Below are positions 52,089-60,816 of a stretch of 64,000 nucleotides of DNA, piece after piece; within the stretch, counting starts at the first letter, position 1; every line of letters starts with the position of its first letter. Source of the DNA: Sandaracinaceae bacterium (GTDB lineage Bacteria; Myxococcota_A; Polyangia; Polyangiales; Sandaracinaceae); NCBI GenBank assembly GCA_040218145.1, contig JAVJQK010000113.1, positions 1 through 64,000 on the forward strand, written 5' to 3'. The position numbers and the translations under genes are program-made. The notes beneath the pieces were generated by a model that searched no databases, had not been told where the DNA came from, and worked only from the letters and a program-made list of their open reading frames with translations.

Positions 52089-52115
52089 CCGTGGGAACGA
52101 GGTTCCGGTCGGAGA

Positions 52116-53348
52116 TCAGAAGCAGGCCGGCGAGCGGGTACCCATCATCGGCGCGCAGCTGAAGTCGTCGCAGTCGACGAAGCCGTTCATGTCGTTGTCG
52201 ATGCCGTCGCTGCAGGCCTCGTAGCTCCGCTCGGTCGGGCAGATCGTCACGGCCGGGTTCTGCGAGCAACCGAAGTCCATGCAGTCCGTGAAGCCGTTGT
52301 CGTCGTTGTCCATGCCGTCCATGCAGAGCTCGTTCGAGTTCTCGCCCGGGCACACGGTGACGTCGGGGTTCTGCGAGCAGCTGAAGTCCATGCAGTCGAC
52401 GAACGTACCGCCGTCTTCGAGCGCCGCGTCTTCGTTCATCCCGTTCGAACACTCGGCGTTGGAGAGGCTCTCGTACTCCGCGGCCCCGGGGAGCGGGTCC
52501 GCCGGGCTCGCGCCGTCACAGACGACGATGCCCTCCTGCTGGCACGCGGTCTCCTCGCAGTCGGTCAGGCCGTCCATGTCGTTGTCGATGCCGTCGGCGC
52601 AGGCGGCGTTGAAGCGCTCGGGCGCCGGCGCCTCGCACGCCGGGTAGTTCCAGAGGCAGCTGAACTCGCCGCAGTCGAAGCGGGCGTCGCCGTCGTCGTC
52701 GGTGCCGTTGGTGCAGCGGGTCATGATCATCGCGGCCCACATGTCCTCGGACACGCCGGTCGGGGTGGTGCCGTCGCAGACGACGATCGCCTCCTGCTGG
52801 CAGTCCTCGTCCATGCAGTCGGTCATGCCGTCTTCGTCGTTGTCCATGCCGTCGGAGCAGTTGGCGTTGGTCGCCTCGCCCGCGCACACCACGCGCTCTT
52901 CGCAGTCACGGTCGTCGCAGTCGGTGAAGCCGTCCGTGTCGTTGTCCAGGCCGTCGTTGCAGGTGGTGTTGCTGTTCTCGGCCCCACAGAACGCGCTGCA
53001 CGCGAAGTCGCGGCAGTCGAAGAAGCCGTTGCAGTCGTTGTCGACACCGTCGGTGCAGGCGGCCTCGCTGTCCTCGGCCCCGGTCGGGGTGCAGTCGCCG
53101 CCGCCGTCGGGGAGCCGGCCGCAGGTGGTCGAGGGGTCGCAGGTCACGACGCTGCAGCACCCGCGGTCGTTGCAGTCCGCGAAGCCGTTGTCGTCGTTGT
53201 CCATACCGTCGCTGCAGAGCGCCGCGGTGTTCTCACCGCCCATCATCTGCGCGTCCGGCATGTCCATGCCGCCGTCGGGCTCGTCGCGGTCGTTGCATCC
53301 GACCGCGGCCATCGCCGCGGCCACGAAGAGAATCGTGCCAAGTCGCAT
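52116..53348 (-). CDS. Lipoprotein with Cys-rich DxDxDG repeats
   Basis: A 410-aa lipoprotein (MRLGTILFVAAAMAAVGC) consisting of about nine repeats of the form C-(S/T/M)DGMDNDDNGF.DC.D..C, with longer linkers in the middle. DNDDNGF and DNDMDGL resemble Ca-binding loops (thrombospondin type 3/dockerin-like), and the flanking Cys probably pair. The whole reads as a rigid, calcium-dependent surface stalk. Similar Cys/Asp repeats are common in myxobacterial surface proteins. ATG at 53348 has GGAGGA about nine bases upstream. It ends at a hairpin shared with the convergent gene. Confidence 0.82.
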   Translation of the reverse strand: MRLGTILFVAAAMAAVGCNDRDEPDGGMDMPDAQMMGGENTAALCSDGMDNDDNGFADCNDRGCCSVVTCDPSTTCGRLPDGGGDCTPTGAEDSEAACTDGVDNDCNGFFDCRDFACSAFCGAENSNTTCNDGLDNDTDGFTDCDDRDCEERVVCAGEATNANCSDGMDNDEDGMTDCMDEDCQQEAIVVCDGTTPTGVSEDMWAAMIMTRCTNGTDDDGDARFDCGEFSCLWNYPACEAPAPERFNAACADGIDNDMDGLTDCEETACQQEGIVVCDGASPADPLPGAAEYESLSNAECSNGMNEDAALEDGGTFVDCMDFSCSQNPDVTVCPGENSNELCMDGMDNDDNGFTDCMDFGCSQNPAVTICPTERSYEACSDGIDNDMNGFVDCDDFSCAPMMGTRSPACF

Positions 53349-53472
53349 GTGAAGCTTCCTCCAAAGACCGCCCAGCCTGGCGCGGCTCGCTCCGAATAGC
53401 GCGCGTCCCGAGGGCCACGCAAGGTGACGCGGACACGAATGTGCACCCCCGACTGGGGACAAGGCTTCGAGA

Positions 53473-53940
53473 TCATTCGTTTTCGATGCGTCGAGACGAA
53501 TCCGTGACAGGGCGCAGATCGGTGTCGCCTGGGTAGACCGCCGCGAGGGGGGCCAGCTGGGCGACCGTGCGCGGCCCGATCCCGCGCACGCGCGTCATCG
53601 CCTCCACGCTCTCGAAGGGCCCGTTCGCCTCGCGCTCGGCGATCACGCGGCGCGCGAGCGTCGGGCCGATCCGCGGCAGCAGCTCCAGCTCCTCCGCCGT
53701 CGCGCGGTTCACGTCGAGCGGCTGCTCGGCGAGGAGGCGCCGGATCTGCTCGGAGCCGAGGCCCGCGTCCGGCGGCGCCGGGGGAGGCGCGATCCCCGCG
53801 TCGTGGGCGACCCCCTCCTGCGCCCGCGCGGCCTCCTGCGTCGCGTCCCATCCTCGCGCCAGCCCCACGATCGCGAGCACGGCCAGGATCGCGCCGCACG
53901 CCGCGAGGGGCGACGCGCGCCTCTCGGTCTCTTCCGACAT
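53473..53940 (-). CDS. ComEA-like helix-hairpin-helix DNA-binding protein
   Basis: A 155-aa protein with an N-terminal membrane helix (~12-30, CGAILAVLAIVGLARGW), a linker of ~45 residues, and a tandem helix-hairpin-helix domain at ~75-140: DVNRATAEELELLPRIGPTL and FESVEAMTRVRGIGPRTVAQ. This is the ComEA layout; ComEA binds incoming DNA at the outer face of the membrane in natural transformation. The rest of the uptake machinery is not nearby except the pilin genes 30 kb away. ATG at 53940 is used; ATG at 53952 adds four residues. Confidence 0.85.
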   Translation of the reverse strand: MSEETERRASPLAACGAILAVLAIVGLARGWDATQEAARAQEGVAHDAGIAPPPAPPDAGLGSEQIRRLLAEQPLDVNRATAEELELLPRIGPTLARRVIAEREANGPFESVEAMTRVRGIGPRTVAQLAPLAAVYPGDTDLRPVTDSSRRIENE

Positions 53941-53999
53941 GCCGCCCGCCATCGGCGGCGGCCGGCGCCGGTTGCGTGCCTCGCGGAATCGAGCGCGGC

Positions 54000-55223
54000 T
54001 CAGTCGGCGGGGCGGCCGAGGCCGAAGCCCGCGTGCAGCGCGCGGACGGCGTCCTCGCCCTGCCCCGCGTCGATCAGGCAGGAGACCTTGATCTCGCTCG
54101 TGCTGATGGCCTGGATGTTCACCCGGGCTTCGGCCAGGAGGCGGAACATCTTCGCGGCCACGCCCGCGTGGGAGCGCATGCCGAGCCCGACGATGGAGAC
54201 CTTGCAGACCTCTCGGTCGAGGAGGATGGCGCCGCGCTGCTCGGCCTCGATCGCGGCCTCGACGATCTCGCGCGCCGGCTCCGCCTCGCCGTCGGTGACG
54301 GTGAACGTGACGTCGGTGCGGCCGTCCTCGGAGACGTTCTGGATGATCATGTCGACCGAGATGTTCCGCTCCGCGAGCGCCTCGAAGATCGACGCGGCGA
54401 GGCCGGGCTGGTCGACGACGCCGCGCACGATCACGCGCGCCTCGTCGTCGTTCTTGGTCACGCCGGCCACGACGACCGACTCGAGCGCTGGGTCTTCTTT
54501 CGTCACCACGGTCCCCTCCGCGTCGGAGAAGCTGGAGCGCACGTGGATGGGAACGCCGAACTTCATGGCGACCTCCACCGAGCGGATCTGGAGCACCTTC
54601 GCACCGAGCGAGGAGAGCTCGAGCATCTCCTCGTAGCTGATGCAGCGTATCTTGCGCGCGTCCGGGCAGATGCGCGGGTCGGCGGTGTAGACCCCGTCGA
54701 CGTCCGTGTAGATCTCGCAGACGTCGGCCTCGAGCGCGGCCGCGAGCGCGACGGCGCTGGTGTCCGAGCCGCCGCGGCCCAGCGTGGTGATGTTGCCCGC
54801 CGCGTCCACGCCCTGGAAGCCGGCCACCACCGCCACCCTGCCCTCGCCCAGGACCGCGCGCAGGCTCGAGTCGTCGATCGCCTGGATGCGCGCCTTGGTG
54901 AACGCGCCGTCGGTCTGCATCCGGATCTGGTGGCCGAGGAGCGAGCGCGCGGGCGTGCCCATCCCCTCCAGGGTGATCGCGAGCAGCGCGGAGCTGACCT
55001 GCTCTCCCGTCGCGACCAGCGCGTCCATCTCTCTCGGATCCGGGCGCGCGGACAGCTCGCGGCCGAGGGCGAGCAGCCGGTTGGTCTCACCGGCCATCGC
55101 GCTGACCACCATCACCACGTCGTGGCCCGCCGCGCGCGCCCTCTGGACCCGCTCGGCCACGGCGCGGATGCGCTCGGGAGACCCGACGCTGGTGCCCCCG
55201 TATTTCTGGACGATGAGGCTCAC
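54000..55223 (-). CDS. lysC: Aspartate kinase
   Basis: A 407-aa enzyme that phosphorylates L-aspartate, the first step to Lys, Thr and Met. N-terminal kinase domain: IVQKYGGTSVGSPERI, VVSAMAGETNRLL, TTLGRGGSDTSAVALAA, EIYTDVDGVYTADPRI. Two C-terminal ACT domains follow (ALESVVVAGVTKNDDEARVI; VCKVSIVGLGMRSHAGVAAK) and bind feedback inhibitors. The length and form are those of monofunctional, Lys/Thr-sensitive enzymes. GTG start at 55223. It stands apart from other amino-acid genes. Confidence 0.96.
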   Translation of the reverse strand: MSLIVQKYGGTSVGSPERIRAVAERVQRARAAGHDVVMVVSAMAGETNRLLALGRELSARPDPREMDALVATGEQVSSALLAITLEGMGTPARSLLGHQIRMQTDGAFTKARIQAIDDSSLRAVLGEGRVAVVAGFQGVDAAGNITTLGRGGSDTSAVALAAALEADVCEIYTDVDGVYTADPRICPDARKIRCISYEEMLELSSLGAKVLQIRSVEVAMKFGVPIHVRSSFSDAEGTVVTKEDPALESVVVAGVTKNDDEARVIVRGVVDQPGLAASIFEALAERNISVDMIIQNVSEDGRTDVTFTVTDGEAEPAREIVEAAIEAEQRGAILLDREVCKVSIVGLGMRSHAGVAAKMFRLLAEARVNIQAISTSEIKVSCLIDAGQGEDAVRALHAGFGLGRPAD

Positions 55224-55269
55224 GGCGGACGGAGCTTAGCAGCCTTCGACGCGCTGCGTCATTCGGCCG

Positions 55270-55728
55270 TCATTCGGTCGGCGCGTCCTCGTCTTCGCCC
55301 TCGTCTTCGCCGGGCGCGGCGGGCGGCGCCGGCTCGGGGCGGCGGCTGGGCGGCGGGGTGCCGTACTCGTCGGTGAGCTTGCGCCGCAGCCGGTCGAGCA
55401 GGTGGCGCTCGACGTAGCTGGGCATGGCGTTCACCTGCATCACCACGCGCACCACGGGGGTGCCGTTGTCGTCCTGGGACCGCACCAGCTCCAGGCTGCC
55501 GTGGTGGGCGCGGCCGCCCTCCTGGTACTGGAAGAGGATGTAGCCGATGTCCTCGTCGCGATCGTTGATCGGGAAGCGGAAGTCGACCGCGATCAGGCGC
55601 ACCGCGGCGCGCCAGGTCTGGTCGAACGAGTAGGTGTAGGCGTCGCTCGTTCGCGCGGCCGCGGTCGACGTCATGCCGAGCGGCGCGAGGACGCCGAGCC
55701 AGATCACGAGGAGAGTCCGAGCGCGCAT
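55270..55728 (-). CDS. Small exported protein of unknown function
   Basis: A 152-aa protein with a signal peptide (MRARTLLVIWLGVLAPLGMT, cleavage near AAA), an alpha/beta core (YTYSFDQTWRAAVRLIAVDF, EDIGYILFQYQEGGRAHHGS, PVVRVVMQVNAMPSYVERHL) and a Pro/Glu-rich acidic tail. The core resembles small periplasmic domains with a TWRAA.RL motif, but no family is assigned. Located 46 bp upstream of lysC on the same strand. Confidence 0.7.
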   Translation of the reverse strand: MRARTLLVIWLGVLAPLGMTSTAAARTSDAYTYSFDQTWRAAVRLIAVDFRFPINDRDEDIGYILFQYQEGGRAHHGSLELVRSQDDNGTPVVRVVMQVNAMPSYVERHLLDRLRRKLTDEYGTPPPSRRPEPAPPAAPGEDEGEDEDAPTE

Positions 55729-55813
55729 GGCCCGAGCCTACGGACGCGGGATCCGGGGTCCAAGAAATGCGCAGCGGGTGCCGAGAGGCCCGCAGGGCCG
55801 CCTCGGCGCCCGC

Positions 55814-55965
55814 CCCGTGCCCCTGCCCTTGCCCTTGCCCGTGCCCGCGGCCTCGAGAGACAGACGCGCGCCCGCGGTTCTGCGCCGAGCGGGCAAGGGC
55901 CGGCTTCGCAAGGCCGCTTCGTCAACGCTCGCGGGCAGGGGCACGGGCACGGGCAAAGGCAAGGG
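55814..55965. repeat. Imperfect long inverted repeat of GTGCCC/GGGCAC-type units
   Basis: A left arm of GTGCCCCTGCCCTTGCCC-like units (about 55817-55850) faces a right arm of GGGCAGGGGCACGGGCAC-like units (about 55932-55965), about 80 bp apart. Between them a second inner dyad exists around GGCCGGCTTCGCAAGGCC. It is non-coding and lies directly beyond the terminator of the gene at 55993. Confidence 0.6.
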
Positions 55966-55994
55966 GAGCCGGGCGCTCTTTCGGCGCCCGGCTC
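55966..55994 (-). terminator. Terminator hairpin of the YbhN-like gene
   Basis: A perfect 11-bp stem (GAGCCGGGCGC at 55966-55976 with its complement at 55984-55994) and a 7-nt loop. It begins inside the stop codon at 55993-55995 and is followed on the minus strand by CCCCTTGCCTTTGCCC, a weak T-tract. Confidence 0.7.
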
Positions 55995-57051
55995 AGGAGT
56001 CCTTCGGGGGCGCGCGGAGCAGATCCCCGATCGAGAAGCTCATCGCGTTGAGCGGGATCAGCCCGGCCAGGGTGATCAAGAGCGCCTGCGCGACGAACAT
56101 CAGGAAGATGTAGGCCTCGCCCTCGGCGCCCACCACGCTGGTCGCGAAGTAAAGCTTCAGCGCGGTCGAGATCGCGAGCTGGAAGTTCCCGAACAGGCCC
56201 GGCCCCGCGGGAAGCAAGATGCCGATCGCGAGGATGCCCATCACCGCGACCGCGTGGCCGAAGGTCATGTCGAGGCCGGCGCCCCAGCCGAGCAGCCACA
56301 TGCCGAGCGCGTTCAGGCCCCAGTAGAGGAGCGTCTCGAAGAGGAAGCCCGACGCGAGCTTGGGGTCCGCCATCGAGCGCACGCCGTCGGCGACGCTCGA
56401 GACCTTGGTCGCGATCAGCTCGCCGAGGCGCTTCGAGATGCGCCCGACGGTGCCGTGCACGAGCCGCACCGCGAGGACCCGCTGCCAGAGGAAGAGCGCG
56501 AGCGCGATGAACGCGGCGCAGAACACCGCGACCGCCAGGTAGCCGTAGTACGGGAGGCTGCGCGCGATCTCGTCCTGCGTCTCGAGCTGCGGCAGCGCCA
56601 CGAGCGCCCAGACCACGCAGAGGCTGGTCACGAGCCCGTCGATCACGCGCTCGACCGCGACGGTGCCGAGGCCGGCCGAGACGCTGACCCCGTGGCGCAG
56701 CTTGGTAAGGGTCGGGCGCGCCATCTCGCCGAGCCGCAACGGCAAGGCGAAGATCGCGAAGAAGCCGATCCAGTTGAGCAGGACGCCGTCCCAGAAGGGG
56801 ATGTCGTCTTTCACCGGCCGGATGAGGTAGCGCCAGCGCGTCGCGCGGAAGAAGTGCGTGGCGAGCAAGGTCCCGAGGTAGGCGGGCACGGTCCACCAGC
56901 GGACGGACGAGAAGCTCGCCGCCTCGGGGATGATCCGCACCCCGCCGCGCTGCACGACCCAGGCGAAGAGGCCTCCGAGCACCAGCGAGACCAGCAGCTT
57001 CGGGAGGATGCGCCGGGCGAGCGAGGGCTCTGTCTGGGGCTCATCGACCAT
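55993..57051 (-). CDS. YbhN/LPG-synthase-type flippase-like membrane protein
   Basis: A 352-aa protein with about eight membrane helices. LGGLFAWVVQRGG, THFFRATRWRYLIRPV, FFAIFALPLRLGEMARPTLT, VAVERVIDGLVTSLCVVWAL and GILLPAGPGLFGNFQLAIST follow the pattern of UPF0104/YbhN proteins and of the membrane half of lysylphosphatidylglycerol synthase. Such proteins are proposed to move polyprenyl-linked sugars or lipids across the membrane. The neighbour upstream is a GT39-like transferase, which fits that idea. ATG at 57051 matches the family start, although the upstream frame runs 240 bp into this gene. Confidence 0.85.
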   Translation of the reverse strand: MVDEPQTEPSLARRILPKLLVSLVLGGLFAWVVQRGGVRIIPEAASFSSVRWWTVPAYLGTLLATHFFRATRWRYLIRPVKDDIPFWDGVLLNWIGFFAIFALPLRLGEMARPTLTKLRHGVSVSAGLGTVAVERVIDGLVTSLCVVWALVALPQLETQDEIARSLPYYGYLAVAVFCAAFIALALFLWQRVLAVRLVHGTVGRISKRLGELIATKVSSVADGVRSMADPKLASGFLFETLLYWGLNALGMWLLGWGAGLDMTFGHAVAVMGILAIGILLPAGPGLFGNFQLAISTALKLYFATSVVGAEGEAYIFLMFVAQALLITLAGLIPLNAMSFSIGDLLRAPPKDS

Positions 57052-58661
57052 CGGAAGACGGCGGAGCGTAGAGGGGCAGGCGCCTGGAAACCAGCCGGAA
57101 ACCGTGAGCGGGTCAGGAAGGTCCGTGAGCCGCCCTGACGCTCGAGCAGGACGTGGCGGCCGCGGCGGAGGATCGGCACGTAGCCGCGGCCGACGAGCTC
57201 CCGGAGGTCGCGCGGGCGGTCGATGAGCGCGGTGAAGAAGCGGGGGGCGGCGGCCCGGAGGAGCTCCTCCTGTTCGAGGTACCAGTCGCGCACGAAGGGC
57301 TCGCGCACCTCCTGGAAGTGCGTCTCGTTGACGAAGCGCGACGGGGACGAGAGCCCGCTCACCACGTAGTACGCGGGCTCGAAGCCGCGCGCGTGGAGCT
57401 GGTCCCGCGCCGGGTCGGCCCCGAGCGCGCGCATCCGCTCGCCCGCCTCGACCTGGAAGCGCAGATCCCACGCCGACTCGCCGCGGAAGAGCGAGAGGTT
57501 CGCCCGCGGATCGAGCCCCGAGGGGATGGCGTGCTGGAGGGCGAAGCGGGCGTAGGTCAGCGACGGATTGGCCTGCCACGGAGGTCCCGTGGCGATGACC
57601 ACCGCCGCGACGAGCCCGGCGAGCGTCAACGCGATTCGCCTGCGTCGCGCCTGCGTCAGGGCGAGCGCGCCCAGCCAGGCGACGGGGCCGACCAGCGCGC
57701 CCCAGTGATAGACGACGAGCTTGCGCTGCACGAGGACCGCGCCGAGCGAGAGCGCGAGCAGCGCGAGCGCCAGCGGGAGCCGACGCGCCGTGCGCCGGGC
57801 GGCGAGCAGCACGATCGCGCCGACGACCAGGACCGTCACCACGCCCGCCCGGTCGAGCAGGAACGCGGCGCTGGCCTCCCCGAGCGCGGCCGGGCGCGCC
57901 TCGGCGTAGGCCGGGAGGTAGCGCGCGAGATCCACCACGCCCGGCCAGGCGCCGACGGCCGCGAACAGGGCGAGCGGCGCCGCGAGCGTGGCCGCGCCCG
58001 AGAGCGTCGCCCAGCCGAGCGCGCGCCCGGGCCGCGGCCGGACGGCCAGCGCGAGCCCGATGGCGAGGCACGGCAGCGCCGCGGTCAGCTTGAAGAGCAC
58101 GGCGAGGCCCGCGCAGAGGCCCGCCGCGAGCCCCCGCCGCCGCGCGCTCCCTGCGCCGAGGCTCCCTGCGCCACGTGTCCCTGCGCCACGTGTCCCTGCG
58201 CCGAGTGTCCCTGCGCCGAGCCCCGACGCGACGCCCGCGAGCACGAAGAGGCACTGCCAGATCTCCGTCTGCCCGGCGTGCCAGAAGTCGAAGAGCGCGT
58301 AGTGCACGGCCACCGCGAGCAGCGCGCCCACGCCGACGCCGCCCGGCCGATCCGTCAGCCGGCCCGCGAGCGCGCCCGTGATCAGCACCGCGCACAGATC
58401 GACGACCCGCGCCGGCCAGAACGCGTCGCCCAGGAGCGCGGAGGGGAAGTACGCGACGTAGATGCCGGGGGGCTTCAGGTCGAACACGTCGACGTAGGGC
58501 CAGCGCCCGCCCAGCCACTCGCGCGCCACGTAGTGAAAGAGCGCCTGGTCGCGCCCATAGCCGTAGGCGAGCGACGGCAGCCCGGCGAGCGCGGCGAGCG
58601 CCACGCCGAGCGCGTCGGGCCACCCGGTGTCGGGCCAGAGGGCGTCGGCGCGAGCACGCAC
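56811..58661 (-). CDS. GT39/ArnT-like membrane glycosyltransferase
   Basis: The frame codes for 616 aa, of which ~1-515 look genuine. GYGRDQALFHYVAREWLGGR followed by PYVDVFDLKPPGIYVAYFP is the first-loop signature of GT39/ArnT-type polyprenol-sugar transferases; about ten membrane helices follow, then a soluble domain to ~510 (GYVPILRRGRHVLLERQGGS). Beyond that the frame reads low-complexity Ser/Arg sequence overlapping the YbhN-like gene by 241 bp. In another frame a stop occurs near 57118, where the protein would be expected to end. A short GAGT(L/R) repeat lies at ~150-170. Start 58661 (MRARADALW). Confidence 0.75.
   Translation of the reverse strand: MRARADALWPDTGWPDALGVALAALAGLPSLAYGYGRDQALFHYVAREWLGGRWPYVDVFDLKPPGIYVAYFPSALLGDAFWPARVVDLCAVLITGALAGRLTDRPGGVGVGALLAVAVHYALFDFWHAGQTEIWQCLFVLAGVASGLGAGTLGAGTRGAGTRGAGSLGAGSARRRGLAAGLCAGLAVLFKLTAALPCLAIGLALAVRPRPGRALGWATLSGAATLAAPLALFAAVGAWPGVVDLARYLPAYAEARPAALGEASAAFLLDRAGVVTVLVVGAIVLLAARRTARRLPLALALLALSLGAVLVQRKLVVYHWGALVGPVAWLGALALTQARRRRIALTLAGLVAAVVIATGPPWQANPSLTYARFALQHAIPSGLDPRANLSLFRGESAWDLRFQVEAGERMRALGADPARDQLHARGFEPAYYVVSGLSSPSRFVNETHFQEVREPFVRDWYLEQEELLRAAAPRFFTALIDRPRDLRELVGRGYVPILRRGRHVLLERQGGSRTFLTRSRFPAGFQAPAPLRSAVFRWSMSPRQSPRSPGASSRSCWSRWCSEASSPGSCSAAGCGSSPRRRASRPSAGGPCPPTSGPCSPRTSSARRAGATSSGR
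58148..58221 (-). repeat. Tandem 15-bp repeats in the GT39-like gene
   Basis: Units of CTGCGCCACGTGTCC and variants repeat about five times, coding for GAGT(L/R) and GAGS(L/A) in the loop between two membrane helices. They are not conserved as a family feature. Confidence 0.75.
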
Positions 58662-58690
58662 GGACGCGGTTATAAGCTACCGTCCACGTC

Positions 58691-60211
58691 GTGCGCCCCG
58701 AGCGAGTGCAGAACCCGCCCGACGAGCCCTGCGGTGAGGGCAAGTACGAGCTCGAGATGCCGCCGCTGCCGCTCGTGGTGCCGCGGCACGAGAAGCGGCT
58801 GATCGCGCCGCTGCGCAAGGCGGCGCAGACCCGCGACCCGGACGAGATCCTCGTCCGCGCGGTGTGCGTCGCTTACCGCGCGCCGCCCGGGGACGAAGAC
58901 GCGACGCGGCTCGCGCACGCCACCGCCGATCTCGCGGTCACGGGCGGGGCGGCGGCCGAGCTGTTCGCGCGCGGCGGGACGACCTGGGGAGATCTCGCGA
59001 GCATGGCCGCGGCGCGCCTGCCCGGGGTCGACGCGGGGGACACGCGCCTGCGCGGTCACGCGGCCGCCCTGCTCGAGCGCGCGCAGCGGGTGAGCGTGCT
59101 GCTGCGCAAGAGCGACGCGGATCGCAAGACGTATCGCCTCGCGTTCCCGGAGCTGAAGGGCTGGATCGGCGTCTCGGGGGAGGACGACGCGCCGCACCGA
59201 CCGGTGAACGTGCCGCAGTCGCCCTTCCCCACCCACTACGCGACGGTCCCGGTCGATGGCGAGCCCTACCGCACCCGCTACGTCTGGAGCGGACCCGACG
59301 ACGCGCCGCTGATCGTGCTGCTGCACGGGCACAGCTCGCGGGTGGAGGAGTACGACGAGCTGGTCCGCGCGCTCGGCGAGCTGCGTCACGCCGACGGCCG
59401 GCGGAAGTGGGCCATCGCGGTGCCGGATCTTCCGTCGTGTGGGTATACGACCCGCGTCGACCCCGACGAGGTCGAGGGGAACGGGAAGTGGCCGCTGCTC
59501 GACTTCCTCGAGCGCTTCATCGAGGCCTTCGTGGACACGATCTGCGCGGAGCGCGGGCGCCCGGCCCGGCTCGCCGCGGTCGCGGGCGGCAGCCTGGGTG
59601 GCAACCTCACGCTGCGGCTCGCCGAGGCGCGCGTCCCCTGGGCGCGGAGCTTCGCGGCCTGGAGCGCGGCGAGCGTGTGGACGTCGATGGAGGGCGACCT
59701 GATCAAGGGCTGCGCGCTCCGCACCACGCGCGAGCGCATGACCGACGACGAGGTGGAGTCGTCCCGGCACGACTACTTCCAGCAGGTGTTCGTCGACGCC
59801 ATCTGCGGCACGGGCCGGCCCCAGCCGAAGATGTGGTATCGCGATCACTGGCCCTGCGCGGCCCGGCACACGAACCGCGCGATCTGGGATCGACGCGAGA
59901 TCTACGGGCCCGAGTTCCGGCGCTTCCACTGGCAGGTCGCGCACGAGCAGCTCGTCTTCAGCCACGTGCAGATGACCGACGGGCGCGCCCCGTGGCAGCG
60001 CATCCGCGGGCCGGTCTTCCTCGCGGCCGGGGATCAGGACAACTACATGTGGACGCACATCCACGACCGCACGGCCGACCTGGCGCGCCACCTCGAGGCA
60101 GCCGGCGTGAGCGGGCGGTGCCGCCTCTTCGAGGACACGGGCCACTCCATCCAGGACGAGCGCCCGGCGCTCCTCGCCCGCGAGCTCGACGCCTTCCTGG
60201 ACGAGATCTGA
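58691..60211 (+). CDS. Alpha/beta hydrolase-fold protein
   Basis: A 506-aa protein. The C-terminal ~300 residues form an alpha/beta hydrolase: the oxyanion strand PLIVLLHGHSSRVEEYDELV, a nucleophile elbow VAGGSLGGNLTLRLAEA (Ser in G-S-L-G), a likely acid in VFLAAGDQDNYMW and the His in FEDTGHSIQDERP. The N-terminal ~170 residues are helical and not recognised. No signal peptide, so a cytoplasmic esterase- or peptidase-like enzyme is likely; substrate unknown. GTG at 58691 is 29 bp from the divergent GT39-like start. Converges with the gene at 60213 (1-bp gap). Confidence 0.82.
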   Translation: MRPERVQNPPDEPCGEGKYELEMPPLPLVVPRHEKRLIAPLRKAAQTRDPDEILVRAVCVAYRAPPGDEDATRLAHATADLAVTGGAAAELFARGGTTWGDLASMAAARLPGVDAGDTRLRGHAAALLERAQRVSVLLRKSDADRKTYRLAFPELKGWIGVSGEDDAPHRPVNVPQSPFPTHYATVPVDGEPYRTRYVWSGPDDAPLIVLLHGHSSRVEEYDELVRALGELRHADGRRKWAIAVPDLPSCGYTTRVDPDEVEGNGKWPLLDFLERFIEAFVDTICAERGRPARLAAVAGGSLGGNLTLRLAEARVPWARSFAAWSAASVWTSMEGDLIKGCALRTTRERMTDDEVESSRHDYFQQVFVDAICGTGRPQPKMWYRDHWPCAARHTNRAIWDRREIYGPEFRRFHWQVAHEQLVFSHVQMTDGRAPWQRIRGPVFLAAGDQDNYMWTHIHDRTADLARHLEAAGVSGRCRLFEDTGHSIQDERPALLARELDAFLDEI

Positions 60212-60212
60212 G

Positions 60213-60767
60213 CTACCAGCGCAGCCGCAGCGTGATCGCGCCGAGGCCGCGCTGCGTCTCGTCGACCGCGACGTCGATGTGCACGCCGCACGCCTCGCCG
60301 ACGCCCTCGAGCGTGCCCATGACGCCGACGAGGAACGCCTCGTCGTGGCGGACCAGCACGGGCAGGTCGCGCATCGAGAGCCGCAGCCCGCCGTCGAGGT
60401 CGTCGACCTCGATCTGCCCGACGTCGCGAAAGATCAGCGCCCACGTCATGGGCAGCCGGCGCAGGAGCCGCTCCGGGTGCCCGCGCAGCAGCCGTCCGCG
60501 GGTGACGGGCGCGAAGAGGGGCTTCTGCATCAGCTCGAGCGTGAGGCGCGCGCACGCCTTCGCGTAGCGCTCCCGGCCCAGGACCTCGTAGAGCGCGGCG
60601 TCGACCTCGAGGTGCATGCGCATGTCGAGGAACGCGAGCGAGGAGGCCGACCGGATGGCGCTCCAGGTCTCGTCGCGCACCGCCGCCACGACCCGCCGCG
60701 CGTCCTCGGGCGGGAGGCGCTCGGTCATGCGGACCGAGCTCTGGGTGTAGCTGGCGCGCACCTTCAC
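60213..60767 (-). CDS. Unknown protein, possibly myxobacterial DUF2378-like
   Basis: A 184-aa soluble protein: RVVAAVRDETWSAIRSASSL, LEVDAALYEVLGRERYAKAC, LTLELMQKPLFAPVTRGRLL, RRLPMTWALIFRDVGQIEVD, then a beta-rich C-terminus ending GLGAITLRLRW. Length and layout recall a lineage-restricted family of ~180-200-aa proteins in myxobacteria (DUF2378), but the match was judged by eye only. GTG start at 60767; no signal peptide. It lies 49 bp downstream of the CpsB-like gene on the same strand. Confidence 0.65.
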   Translation of the reverse strand: MKVRASYTQSSVRMTERLPPEDARRVVAAVRDETWSAIRSASSLAFLDMRMHLEVDAALYEVLGRERYAKACARLTLELMQKPLFAPVTRGRLLRGHPERLLRRLPMTWALIFRDVGQIEVDDLDGGLRLSMRDLPVLVRHDEAFLVGVMGTLEGVGEACGVHIDVAVDETQRGLGAITLRLRW

Positions 60768-60816
60768 GCCTTCAGGGTACGACGCCCGAGCGGGCGACTT
60801 GAAGGTCGGGCGGCGG

